Positions 9,413-18,125 of a DNA stretch of 64,000 bases are shown piece after piece (position 1 is the stretch's first letter; each line of letters opens with the position of its first letter). The notes beneath the pieces are model-generated. The model had not been told where the DNA came from. It saw only the letters and a list, made by a program, of their open reading frames with translations, and ran no database searches. This DNA is from Pantoea eucalypti. GTDB lineage: Bacteria > Pseudomonadota > Gammaproteobacteria > Enterobacterales > Enterobacteriaceae. Position numbers and translations under genes: made by a program. The DNA lies in the NCBI RefSeq assembly GCF_009646115.1, contig NZ_CP045721.1, positions 372,001-436,000 of the forward strand. The letters run 5' to 3'.

Positions 9413-10855
9413 CTATTTTTTGCCGTTATAAAGCGCATAGAAATAGTGCTCGACCTGCTCAAGACTTCTTCCCCGGGTCTCGGGAATAAACTTCACAACA
9501 AAAACAGAACCGCCGATGCCGATGGCCGCGAATATGAAGAAGGCACCAGCCAGACCAAATGCGGCTAATAACAGCGGGAAGGCCATAGAGATGGCAAAAT
9601 TAGCGATCCACAGTGAGAAGACCGCGCCGCCCATACAGATGCCGCGCATCCGCGCAGGGAAGATTTCTGACAGTAGTAACCAGGTCACCGGTGACAACGC
9701 GCCCTGCTGAAAGCACAGAAACATCAGCATGCCCGCCAGCACCAGATACGCCCGCAGCAGATTGACGGTTCCATTGAGGTATTCCGGCATTAGCCAGCAG
9801 ACCAGCCCGATAAAGAAAAGGCAGCAGGTGCAGCCCATCTGTCCAATTAACACCAGAGGGCGACGGCCTACTTTGCCGATTAACCAGATACCGACCAGCG
9901 TCATCACCACCGAAATCACGCCATTGGCGATGGTGGCAAACAGCGCCGCATCATTGCTCAGTCCGGCAGCGGTCAGCATGGTCGGCGCGTAATACATGAT
10001 GGTATTGACGCCGGTCAGCTGCTGAATGGCGGCGATGCCCACGCCCAGCAGGAAAATTTTCATCAGCCAGGGCGTCGCAAGATCGCGCAGGCGGCCTTTG
10101 CCACGCTGGCGGTTCTCTTCGATGGTTTCCTCAATCTCTCCCAGTTCCCACTCAATATCTTCAGCGGCGCGGGTCTTTTCCAGCACCTCACGGGCGGCCT
10201 GACTGCGGCCTTTCATTACGTGCCAGCGTGGGGTTTCTGGCATAAATATCATGCCGATCCAGAGCAGAACGGCGGGAACAATCGATAGCGCGAGCATCCA
10301 GCGCCAGGTGTTTTCACCGCCCCAGATGTCGTTAAACGTGGCGTTTGAGATGTAGGCCAGCAACTGACCGCTGACAATCATCAGCTCCTGCAGGGTAACC
10401 AGCTGGCCGCGTTTGTTAGCGGGTGCGATTTCCGCGATGTAGACCGGCACGGTGGCTGCCGCGCCGCCCACGGCAAAGCCCAGGAACAGACGCGAGGCGA
10501 TCATCCAGGTGACGTCCGGTGCCAGGGCTGATCCCACCGCACCCAGAGCAAAAATCAGCGCCAGTGCGATGATAATGCGTCGTCTGCCCAGGCCATCTGC
10601 CAGATGGCCGGCCGCCAGTGCGCCGAAGGCCGCGCCAAACAGCAGGGAGCTGGTCACCAGTCCCGTTGTAAACGGTGTGAGATGCAGATCGCCACGCATA
10701 AATAGCAGCGCACCCGAGACCACACCGGTGTCATAACCAAATAGCAACCCACCTAAAGTGGCAACCAACGCAATAATCTTCACAAAAGGCTCGGTGCGGG
10801 TGGCGCTATTGGGACCGGAGGCCGGGTTCGACGAAATATAAAGTTCTTTTTCCAT
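9413..10855 (-). CDS. MFS sugar porter, probable inositol/proton symporter
   Basis: 480 residues and twelve expected membrane segments. Sugar-porter signatures are clear: GYDTGVVSGALLF in helix 1, DGLGRRR in the first cytoplasmic loop, PVYIAEIAPANKRG after helix 4, PETPRW at the end of helix 6, GRRPL in the second half and PETRGRSLEQVE at the C-terminus. The start has AGGAG nine bases upstream. First gene of the operon with the isomerase and iolG, which supports inositol (IolT-like) as substrate; a related polyol or sugar is possible. Confidence 0.8.
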   Translation of the reverse strand: MEKELYISSNPASGPNSATRTEPFVKIIALVATLGGLLFGYDTGVVSGALLFMRGDLHLTPFTTGLVTSSLLFGAAFGALAAGHLADGLGRRRIIIALALIFALGAVGSALAPDVTWMIASRLFLGFAVGGAAATVPVYIAEIAPANKRGQLVTLQELMIVSGQLLAYISNATFNDIWGGENTWRWMLALSIVPAVLLWIGMIFMPETPRWHVMKGRSQAAREVLEKTRAAEDIEWELGEIEETIEENRQRGKGRLRDLATPWLMKIFLLGVGIAAIQQLTGVNTIMYYAPTMLTAAGLSNDAALFATIANGVISVVMTLVGIWLIGKVGRRPLVLIGQMGCTCCLFFIGLVCWLMPEYLNGTVNLLRAYLVLAGMLMFLCFQQGALSPVTWLLLSEIFPARMRGICMGGAVFSLWIANFAISMAFPLLLAAFGLAGAFFIFAAIGIGGSVFVVKFIPETRGRSLEQVEHYFYALYNGKK

Positions 10856-11174
10856 GAATACTCCTGGTCATTACGGCAAAGACAAAACGTCAGAACATGA
10901 AGAAGCCATCACCCTACTGATATTTTTATTTCGGGTTAAATTATATTTGAAACTTAGTTTTCATTATGTGAGCTCAACCCTTTCGCCTTTTTTATTTTGA
11001 TTGGATTCCATCAGGGCGTAATAAAAATCGTTAGATTAAAGAGGGTTAATATTCACGTTAATAAAAAAGCGATGTTTTTGTCAGGGCGAAATGGGAATAA
11101 TTTCGGGAAAGCAGAGTGTGACGAATCAGGGTCAGGATGAAATATCCTGACCAGAAGAAAGGGGAATGTTGAGG
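10856..11174. promoter_or_regulatory. AT-rich upstream region of the inositol-type operon
   Basis: About 320 bases between the transporter start and the stop of the upstream LysR gene, AT-rich around 10920-11110. It should hold the minus-strand operon promoter. The phrase TCAGGGCG occurs twice (near 11012 and 11081), but I could not define an operator. No gene seen. Confidence 0.4.
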
Positions 11175-12077
11175 TTAGCGGATGGTGAGTGCATTTAATG
11201 CGGATAACAGCGCGTCTACTTTTGGCAGAAACTGTTTACGCCGTGGCCATACCACGCTTAGCGTCAGCCCGTCAGGTTGTAACTGCGGCAGGATAATCTC
11301 CAGTTCGCCGGCTGCTACGGCGCGCTGAATCAGCCATGAAGGCATCTGGGCCACACCCAGTCCGGCGATGACCGCCTGCAGTTGCGCATCAACGTCGCCC
11401 ACTGCCAGCCTGAACGGCACCTCGCGCCAGTGTGGCTGACCATCTTCAGTGGTGAACAGCCAGGGTTTGGTCGAGCCATCCACGCGCTCATAAAGGATGG
11501 CGGGATGATTCAGCAGCGCCGCCTCATTCTCCGGACGACCTTCACGGTCCAGATAAGCAGGAGAGGCACAGAACTGCATCTGCTCGCGGCCCATATTGCG
11601 CCAGCCCAGGGACGCAGGGAGGTCAGGCGCACCGCCGATCCGTACTGCCACATCTACGCCTTCCTCAAACAGGTCCACAAAGCGATCGGACAAACTCAGG
11701 CTCAGCGCCAGTTCCGGGTGCTGCTGGCAAAATGGCATCAAGAGCGGCATGACGTTGAGACGGCCATAGGTCGTGGGCACCGCCAGACGCAGACGACCGG
11801 ACGGAATGATGCGCTGCGCCGCCAGCACTGCCTCGGCTTCGGCCAGATCCTCCAGGATGCGCAGGCAGGTCTGATAATAGGCGCTGCCCGCGTCGGTGAG
11901 GTGCAGGCTTCGCGTGGTGCGTTCCAGCAGCCGCGAGCCCAGTCGCGTCTCCAGGCGGCTGACGCTTTTACTGACTGCCGAACCGGTCACATGCAGCCGC
12001 TCAGCCGCGGCGGTAAAGCTGCCGCACTCGACGCTGGCAACAAACGGCAGAATATCTTTGAGGCGATGATCGTGCAT
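11175..12077 (-). CDS. LysR-family transcriptional regulator
   Basis: 300 residues. The N-terminal winged helix-turn-helix reads FVASVECGSFTAAAERLHVTGSAVSKSVSRLETRLGSRLLERTTRSLHLTDAG in typical LysR form, followed by a periplasmic-binding-like effector domain (GRLRLAVPTTYGRLNVMPLL). It is transcribed divergently from the reductase at 12178 with only a 100-base gap, the usual arrangement for a LysR regulator controlling its neighbour. The effector is unknown; regulation of the two following NAD(P)-binding enzymes is inferred from position only. Confidence 0.88.
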   Translation of the reverse strand: MHDHRLKDILPFVASVECGSFTAAAERLHVTGSAVSKSVSRLETRLGSRLLERTTRSLHLTDAGSAYYQTCLRILEDLAEAEAVLAAQRIIPSGRLRLAVPTTYGRLNVMPLLMPFCQQHPELALSLSLSDRFVDLFEEGVDVAVRIGGAPDLPASLGWRNMGREQMQFCASPAYLDREGRPENEAALLNHPAILYERVDGSTKPWLFTTEDGQPHWREVPFRLAVGDVDAQLQAVIAGLGVAQMPSWLIQRAVAAGELEIILPQLQPDGLTLSVVWPRRKQFLPKVDALLSALNALTIR

Positions 12078-12177
12078 TGATTGATGAACTCAGGTTAAGA
12101 ATGCTGTGAATAAATGCCAGAGATAAGAACTGAATTCTCTATTAGGCTTAGAATTACGCAAAACGAGGAGAAATCAA

Positions 12178-13245
12178 ATGAAAAAGCACGCTTTGATTGT
12201 TGGCATCAGCGGTGTTATTGGTCGCGCACTGGCAGAGAAATTACAAACAGAAGGCTGGCAGGTTACCGGTCTTTCACGCGGACGCGGTGCGGTTCCTGAA
12301 GGCGCAGCCAGTCTGACAGCCGATCTGACCGACGCTGACGCCGTTCGTGACGCACTGAAAGAGGTAAAACCGGATGCGCTTTTCTTCAGCGTCTGGGCGC
12401 GTCAGGAAAATGAGAAAGAGAACATCCGTGTTAATGGCGGCATGGTGCGCAATGTGATTGAAGCACTCGGCGATCGCCTCAAGGGTTCACATGTGGCACT
12501 GGTCACCGGACTGAAGCATTACCTGGGTCCGTTTGAAGCTTACGGCAAAGGGGCGGTGCCGGTGACGCCGTTCCGCGAAGAGCAGGGTCGTCAGCCAGTC
12601 GATAACTTCTATTACGCGCAGGAAGATGAAGTGTTCGCGGGCGCTGAGAAGTATGACTATCGCTGGAGCGTTCACCGTCCGCATACCATCATCGGTCATG
12701 CCGTAGGTAACGCGATGAATATGGGGCAGACGCTGGCGGTTTACGCGACATTGTGCAAAGAGAAGGGCTGGCCCTTTATCTTCCCAGGCTCGCCTGAGCA
12801 GTGGAGCGGTATTGTGGATATGACCGATGCGGGCCTGCTGGCTGAGCAGCTGCACTGGGCTGCCACTTCACCAAATGGCGCAAATGAGGATTTCAATGCC
12901 GTAAACGGCGACGTCTTCCGCTGGAACTGGATGTGGCCAAAACTGGCAGACTATTTCGGTATTGAAGCTGCGGAGTACCCGGCGCAGATGATGCCGCTGG
13001 AAAATCGTATGCAGGAAGCCGCCAGTGCATGGCAGGCGATTGCAGAGCAGAATCAGTTGCGTGAGGCAGATGTGACTAAGCTGGCTTCATGGTGGCACAC
13101 CGATGCAGACCTGGGCCGTCCGATGGAAGCTTTTACTGATATGAGTAAGAGCCGCAAAGCGGGCTTTACCGGCTATCGCAGCACGCTCGACTCTTTTACT
13201 CAGCTGTTTGATAAGCTGAAAGCGGAAAAAGTGATTCCGGACTAA
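12178..13245 (+). CDS. PRISE-type NAD(P)-dependent reductase (extended SDR)
   Basis: 355 residues. The nucleotide-binding motif is GISGVIGRALAEKL (GxxGxxG) at the N-terminus. TGLKHYLGPFEAYGKG and DNFYYAQEDEVF match the catalytic Lys and Tyr positions of the PRISE family (progesterone 5-beta-reductase/iridoid synthase-like), whose members reduce activated enones. The natural substrate in bacteria is usually unknown. A good Shine-Dalgarno (GAGGAG) lies seven bases before ATG. It is divergent from a LysR gene and followed by a terminator hairpin, so it may be a single-gene transcript. Confidence 0.8.
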   Translation: MKKHALIVGISGVIGRALAEKLQTEGWQVTGLSRGRGAVPEGAASLTADLTDADAVRDALKEVKPDALFFSVWARQENEKENIRVNGGMVRNVIEALGDRLKGSHVALVTGLKHYLGPFEAYGKGAVPVTPFREEQGRQPVDNFYYAQEDEVFAGAEKYDYRWSVHRPHTIIGHAVGNAMNMGQTLAVYATLCKEKGWPFIFPGSPEQWSGIVDMTDAGLLAEQLHWAATSPNGANEDFNAVNGDVFRWNWMWPKLADYFGIEAAEYPAQMMPLENRMQEAASAWQAIAEQNQLREADVTKLASWWHTDADLGRPMEAFTDMSKSRKAGFTGYRSTLDSFTQLFDKLKAEKVIPD

Positions 13246-13250
13246 CCCAG

Positions 13251-13280
13251 CAGGCGCCGCATCAGGCGCCTGTTTCGTTT
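13251..13280 (+). terminator. Terminator after the PRISE reductase
   Basis: CAGGCGCC-GCATCA-GGCGCCTG is a perfect eight-base-pair stem followed by TTTCGTTT. Confidence 0.7.
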
Positions 13281-13331
13281 CTGGCAGAGACTATACTCAG
13301 GCACTGAATCAGTGAATGGAGGAGCAGATCG

Positions 13332-13997
13332 ATGACAACATGTTTCATTATCGGGGCGGCGGGCAAGGTTGGCCAAAAGCTGACGCGTCAACTGAGCAGC
13401 AGAAACCATGCGGTCACGGCGCTGCACCGTAAACCGGAACAGGCTGAAACTCTTCAGGCCGCAGGCGCGAAGCCTGTTGCGGGTGATATTCAGCAACTCA
13501 GCGTGACGGCACTGTCCGGTTTAATGACGGGTCACGAAGTGGTTGTTTTCACCGCGGGTGCCGGCGGTGCCGGGATCGAGTTGACCAATGCTATTGACGG
13601 TGAAGGGTTGAAGCTGGCGGTAGCCGCAGCAGAGCAGGCGGGTGTCTCGCGCTTCCTTCTGGTCTCGGCGTTTCCGGATGCAGGCCGTGGTAAAACGCCA
13701 TCAGAGGGTTTTGAGAATTACATGCGGGTGAAACGTCTGGCGGATGCCGTGCTGGTGGCGAGCAAGCTGGAGTGGGTGATCCTGCGGCCGGGTACGCTGA
13801 CCGATGAAGCCGGGACAGGGCGGGTGCATGCTGATCTCGCTATTCCGTATGGGGAAATCCCGCGTGAAGATGTGGCGGCGACGCTGGTCGGGTTGATTGA
13901 GAATCCGGCGATTAAATATCAGATAATCGAACTCACCCAGGGTGATGTGCAGATTGATGTGGCGTTGCAGCGGTTGCAGCGGTTGCAGCGGGTATAG
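13332..13997 (+). CDS. Short SDR-like NAD(P)-binding protein
   Basis: 221 residues of the atypical SDR group (NAD(P)H-binding, YwnB/YhfK-like). The Rossmann motif is IIGAAGKVGQKLTRQL; FTAGAGGAGIELTNAIDGEG, FLLVSAFPDAGRG, YMRVKRLAD and WVILRPGTLTDE follow the family pattern of single-domain NAD(P)-binding oxidoreductases. The substrate is unknown. Its last codons are three perfect nine-base repeats encoding Leu-Gln-Arg, giving an odd LQRLQRLQRV tail. It lies 86 bases after the PRISE gene and its terminator, so it is probably separately expressed. Confidence 0.8.
   Translation: MTTCFIIGAAGKVGQKLTRQLSSRNHAVTALHRKPEQAETLQAAGAKPVAGDIQQLSVTALSGLMTGHEVVVFTAGAGGAGIELTNAIDGEGLKLAVAAAEQAGVSRFLLVSAFPDAGRGKTPSEGFENYMRVKRLADAVLVASKLEWVILRPGTLTDEAGTGRVHADLAIPYGEIPREDVAATLVGLIENPAIKYQIIELTQGDVQIDVALQRLQRLQRV
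13964..13990 (+). repeat. Three tandem copies of a 9-bp unit at a gene end
   Basis: GTTGCAGCG is repeated three times without mismatch, immediately before the stop codon of the SDR-like gene. Changes in copy number would keep the reading frame. Confidence 0.95.
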
Positions 13998-14178
13998 AAA
14001 GGTAGGGTTGTTGCTGGATCGAGCCTGCTCAGGGAACGCGGTCAGTTTGGAAAGACGCAAAAGCCGTCATCCATGACACCCTCGGTCCGCACCGTCCCTG
14101 GTAAGGGATGCTTTCCTCCTCTGACCGTGCTCCCTGCGCAGACTCTCTGACAGCCAATAGCCCTTACTTTAATCAACA

Positions 14179-14206
14179 AAAAAGCCCCGAATCAGGGGGC
14201 TTTTTG
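14179..14206. terminator. Bidirectional terminator between the SDR gene and fumarase
   Basis: AAAAAAGCCCC-GAATCA-GGGGGCTTTTT has a GC stem with A-run and T-run on either side, so it can serve the plus-strand SDR gene and the minus-strand fumarase gene. The stretch 14000-14160 before it has no gene. Confidence 0.8.
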
Positions 14207-14223
14207 CTTAGCTGACGCAGGTA

Positions 14224-15870
14224 TTACTTCACGCATTTAGCGCAGTGCGCACGCTCAATGTGCTGGAAGAAGTCATTACCTTTATCATCGACCAGGATAA
14301 AGGCAGGGAAATTCTCCACCTCGATTTTCCAGATCGCTTCCATTCCCAGCTCAGGATACTCCACGCATTCCAGACTCTTGATGCTCTGCTGCGCCAGCAC
14401 CGCGGCCGGACCACCGATGCTGCCCAGGTAAAAGCCGCCATGTTTATGGCAGGCATCCGTCACCTGCTGACTGCGGTTACCTTTTGCCAGCATGATTTTG
14501 CTGCCGCCGTGGGCTTGCAGCAAGTCCACATAGGAATCCATGCGTCCGGCTGTCGTCGGTCCGAGTGAACCGGACGCATAACCTTCAGGCGTTTTAGCCG
14601 GACCAGCGTAATAGACCGGGTGATCTTTGATGTACTGCGGCAATCCTTCGCCATTATCGATGCGCTCTTTGAGTTTGGCATGTGCGATATCACGCGCCAC
14701 GATAATGGTGCCGGTCAGTGAGAGGCGGGTAGAAACCGGATACGCGGAGAGCTGGGCCAGAATCTCTTCCATTGGACGGTTAAGATTCACCTGCAACACT
14801 TCACCTTCGCCCTGCTGACGCAGCGCTTCCGGAATCAGACGGCCTGGATTTGATTCCAGCTTCTCAATCCAGATACCTTCGCGGTTAATCTTCGCTTTGA
14901 TATTGCGGTCAGCCGAGCAGGAAACGCCCATGCCGATCGGGCAGGACGCGCCGTGACGCGGCAGACGCACCACGCGGATGTCGTGGGCGAAGTACTTGCC
15001 ACCAAACTGCGCACCAAGGCCAAGGTCCTGCGCTGCTTTCAGCAATTCCTGCTCGAGTTGCACATCACGAAATGCCTGACCATGCTCGTTGCCCTCGGTC
15101 GGTAAGCCATCGTAGTAGTGTGTTGAGGCGAGCTTCACGGTTTTCAGTGTGCTCTCTGCCGAGGTGCCGCCGATAACAAACGCGATATGGTATGGCGGGC
15201 AGGCAGCGGTGCCGAGGGTACGCATTTTGTCCACCAGGTAATTTTTCAGTTTGCCTGGGCTCAGCAGCGCTTTGGTTTCCTGATAGAGATAAGTTTTGTT
15301 GGCGGAGCCGCCGCCTTTAGCGATACAGAGGAACTTGTACTCATCGCCATCAACGCTGTAGAGGTCGATCTGCGCAGGAAGGTTAGTGCCGGTATTCACC
15401 TCTTTATACATATCCAGCGCGGCATTCTGTGAATAGCGCAGGTTATCTTCAATATAAGTGTTGTAGATACCCAGTGACAGCGCGGCTTCATCGCCACCGC
15501 CGGTCCAGACGCGCTGGCCCTTTTTGCCCATGATGATCGCGGTGCCGGTATCCTGACAGGTAGGCAGCACGCCTTTGGCAGCAATTTCAGAGTTTCTTAA
15601 AAACTGCAGAGCCACATATTTGTCATTGTCGCTGGCTTCCGGGTCATCAAGGATGGAGGCAACCTGCTGCTGGTGGGCCGGACGCAGCATGAAAGAGGCG
15701 TCGTGGAAAGCCTGCTGACTCAGCAGCGTCAGTGCCTGCGGGTCAACTTTCAGGATCTCCTGACCCTCAAACTCGGCGACGGAGACATGCTCGCGACTCA
15801 GCAAATAGTATTCAGTATCTTCGTGGGACAGCGGAAAAGGGTTCTGATAGACAAAAGGTTTGTTCGACAT
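14224..15870 (-). CDS. fumA: Class I (iron-sulfur) fumarate hydratase
   Basis: 548 residues, the same length as E. coli FumA and FumB, and similar from the N-terminal [14 protein letters not shown] to the C-terminal CAKCVK. The three cysteines that ligate the [4Fe-4S] cluster are in LPTCQDTGT (Cys105), TAACPPYH and GASCPIGM. It interconverts fumarate and malate in the cytoplasm. FumA and FumB cannot be separated confidently by eye; context with a dicarboxylate transporter, a fumarate reductase-like enzyme and DcuSR resembles the E. coli dcuB-fumB-dcuSR neighbourhood, so a FumB-like anaerobic role is possible. The transporter lies 156 bases upstream on the same strand with a strong hairpin between. 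Confidence 0.95.
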   Translation of the reverse strand: MSNKPFVYQNPFPLSHEDTEYYLLSREHVSVAEFEGQEILKVDPQALTLLSQQAFHDASFMLRPAHQQQVASILDDPEASDNDKYVALQFLRNSEIAAKGVLPTCQDTGTAIIMGKKGQRVWTGGGDEAALSLGIYNTYIEDNLRYSQNAALDMYKEVNTGTNLPAQIDLYSVDGDEYKFLCIAKGGGSANKTYLYQETKALLSPGKLKNYLVDKMRTLGTAACPPYHIAFVIGGTSAESTLKTVKLASTHYYDGLPTEGNEHGQAFRDVQLEQELLKAAQDLGLGAQFGGKYFAHDIRVVRLPRHGASCPIGMGVSCSADRNIKAKINREGIWIEKLESNPGRLIPEALRQQGEGEVLQVNLNRPMEEILAQLSAYPVSTRLSLTGTIIVARDIAHAKLKERIDNGEGLPQYIKDHPVYYAGPAKTPEGYASGSLGPTTAGRMDSYVDLLQAHGGSKIMLAKGNRSQQVTDACHKHGGFYLGSIGGPAAVLAQQSIKSLECVEYPELGMEAIWKIEVENFPAFILVDDKGNDFFQHIERAHCAKCVK

Positions 15871-15952
15871 TTTTTCTCACTTAATGACCGGCTGAACCTC
15901 CGCGTGCAGGCTGCGGGGCACAACATCATAGGCGAATTAATCGTTTATTATG

Positions 15953-15980
15953 CTTCCTCACCGTGGGTGCGGTGAGGAAG
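15953..15980. other. Perfect 11-bp hairpin between transporter and fumarase
   Basis: CTTCCTCACCG-TGGGTG-CGGTGAGGAAG forms an 11-base-pair stem with a six-base loop in the leader of fumarase. There is no T-run on the minus strand, so it is more likely an mRNA processing/stability element or a partial attenuator than a full terminator. Confidence 0.7.
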
Positions 15981-16026
15981 TGCTGGAATGGTATCTTATA
16001 ACGCGTTGATCTGCATGTTGTATCCG

Positions 16027-17535
16027 TCAGAACATCCACACCATCCACGGATAAGCAATCAGCATCATCGAACCTAAGAAGATGGCACCGAAGATAGTAC
16101 CCAGACGCCAGTAATCTTTGGTAGGCAGATAGCCGCTACCGTAGTAAATCGGACTTGGGCCAGTGCCGTATGGCGTGATGATGCCCATCACACCCAAAGA
16201 GGTACACAGCATCAGGCAGAATACGGGCATATTGATGCCTGGGATTGACGCTGCGATGGTCAGCATGGCCGGTAACAGCGCGGTAGTGTGCGCGGTGGTG
16301 CTGGCAAAGAGGTAGTGCAGCAGGAAGAAGGCGATTAACAGCACCACGGCTGAAACCTGCGGGTCATAACCCTGCAGTAGCATGCCACCCTCTTTACCTA
16401 ACCAGGTGATGAATCCGACACGGGCCAGGCCATCTGCCAGCGCGACCAGGGTTGCGAACCAGGCAAAGGTGTTCCAGGCCGGTTTATTACTGGTGATGTC
16501 GTTCCAGTTCAGGACGCCGGTCCACAGCATCAGCACGACAACCAGTAACGCCGCCATCGCGGGCTCAATCCACGAAGTGGCGAAAATCCACATCAGCAGG
16601 GCACAGACCACAAACACCAGCAGCAGGATTTCATTGCGGGTCAGTCGGCCCAGTTTTTCCAGTTCAGCAATAGCCCATTTTGGCACTTCATCGTTGATTT
16701 TGACTTCAGGTGGGTAGAACCAGTAAGCCAGTAGCGGCATGGTCAGAATCAGCAGCAAGCCCAGTGGCAGGAAGGCCAGGAACCACATGCCCCATGAAAT
16801 ATCAAAACCGATGATGCTTTTCACCAGCGCCAGCGCCAGCAGGTTAGGAGCCAGTGCAGAGAGGAACATTGAACTGGTGATACAGGCTGCGGTAATCGCG
16901 ACCCACATCAGGTAAGAGCCGATTTTACGGGCGCTTGGGTCATTAGGCTTAGAACCATACAGCGGCGGCAGGTTAGCAATAATCGGGTAAATCGTGCCGC
17001 CACTGCGCGCGGTGTTTGACGGGGTAAAGGGTGCCAGTAACAGGTCAGCAAAGGTGATGGCATAACCCAGCGTCAGGCTCCGGCGACCCAGATATTTCAC
17101 CAGAATCAGCGCAAGGCGACGCCCGAACTGCGTTTTGTCATAACCTGCGGCGAACATAAAGGCACCGAAGATGAGCCAGACTGTAGAGTTGCCAAAACCG
17201 CTGACCGCCCACTTAAAGGACTCACTGGCGACTTTAAATTTCGGGTTAGCCAGTTCAGCCGGGCTGAAGAGCAGAAACTGGCTGAACAGCGCGATGACCA
17301 CCACGCCAGTCAGACCGATCACGGCACCTGGCAGAGGCTCAAAAATCAACCCGACAATCACGCCCACGAAAATGGCGAAAAAGTGCCAGGCGTAGGGTTC
17401 GAGTCCGGCTGGGGTGGGAACAAGCAACAGCAGTACGGCAACGATTACCGGCAGCGCCAGCATGATAGCTTTCTTTTTACCCGCCGCCACAGGATCGGCT
17501 TTTGGGGGTTCAGTAACAGCTGAGAGTGTTTTCAT
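16027..17535 (-). CDS. DASS-family C4-dicarboxylate/tricarboxylate transporter
   Basis: 502 residues, strongly hydrophobic, of the divalent anion:sodium symporter (CitT/TtdT/YbhI-like) type. Family motifs are visible: a first SNT-type substrate site (FTPSNTARSGGTIYPII), FGAFMFAAGYDKTQFGRRLAL, and the second repeat FASTTAHTTALLPAMLTIA with PYGTGPSPIYYGSGYL near the end. The E. coli relatives exchange citrate, tartrate or 2-oxoglutarate with succinate. Linkage to fumarase and fumarate reductase-like genes favours a C4-dicarboxylate. A perfect FNR box lies 186 bases upstream, suggesting anaerobic induction. Confidence 0.85.
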   Translation of the reverse strand: MKTLSAVTEPPKADPVAAGKKKAIMLALPVIVAVLLLLVPTPAGLEPYAWHFFAIFVGVIVGLIFEPLPGAVIGLTGVVVIALFSQFLLFSPAELANPKFKVASESFKWAVSGFGNSTVWLIFGAFMFAAGYDKTQFGRRLALILVKYLGRRSLTLGYAITFADLLLAPFTPSNTARSGGTIYPIIANLPPLYGSKPNDPSARKIGSYLMWVAITAACITSSMFLSALAPNLLALALVKSIIGFDISWGMWFLAFLPLGLLLILTMPLLAYWFYPPEVKINDEVPKWAIAELEKLGRLTRNEILLLVFVVCALLMWIFATSWIEPAMAALLVVVLMLWTGVLNWNDITSNKPAWNTFAWFATLVALADGLARVGFITWLGKEGGMLLQGYDPQVSAVVLLIAFFLLHYLFASTTAHTTALLPAMLTIAASIPGINMPVFCLMLCTSLGVMGIITPYGTGPSPIYYGSGYLPTKDYWRLGTIFGAIFLGSMMLIAYPWMVWMF

Positions 17536-18125
17536 AGTGTTTTATCTGCAAGTTAATAAGAATGCGATTTGCGCCCCGGACCTTCACTGATGACTTTCTT
17601 TTATATTCTTAATAGTGTGAATAAACCGCGATGCACTGATTTTTTTTAATCTGCTGCTGTGATAATGAGCAGCGCTTTTAAATCCATGTAAATATAATGC
17701 GATTTCCAGAAATAAGAATTTTGATCCAGATCAAAGAAATTAATTCATTATTCCCGTTTTTTAACATTTATTATTAATTTATTTTTACTGCGTCAGGGAT
17801 TTGACGACTCTGTGAAGCTGATCAACAACAAAATGACTCTGTAAAGCAAATGTTTTTTCCATAACGCTATGATTTTAATTAACTTATTTGTTGTGTAAAT
17901 GAATGGTTGATTTTTGGTAACTGATAGTTAACAATTAATATAACTTCGTTTTACTTTCCCGGCAAATAAAAAATAAAAATCGTTTAAAAGTTATAAAAGT
18001 AAAGTTATCGCTTAAGAAAGCAAAGAAAAGAGTATATTAACGTTATGACATCGGACCACTTAATTAAGCGATAATTTGCGTCCGCTAAAAATTTCCAGAC
18101 TTTTTAAATTTTGGAGTTTATCGCA
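17536..18125. promoter_or_regulatory. 590-bp AT-rich divergent control region of the fumarate block
   Basis: The region separates the minus-strand transporter-fumarase operon from the plus-strand flavoprotein. It is very AT-rich, especially 17740-18060, where runs such as AAAATAAAAATCGTTTAAAAG could hold DcuR-type A/T-rich sites, though none can be defined by eye. It contains the FNR box at 17721-17734. No coding sequence seen. Confidence 0.6.
17721..17734. promoter_or_regulatory. Perfect FNR box
   Basis: TTGATCCAGATCAA matches the FNR consensus TTGAT-N4-ATCAA at all ten fixed positions. On the minus strand a TATATT -10-like hexamer at 17691-17696 follows at the distance expected for a class II FNR promoter (about -41.5), pointing to the transporter-fumarase operon. 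A role for the plus-strand flavoprotein, 391 bases away, is less clear. Confidence 0.8.

Noticed and set aside
14000..14160. Possible dispersed intergenic repeat after the SDR gene
   Set aside because: It looks like short Pantoea intergenic debris but no second copy was found in this window.
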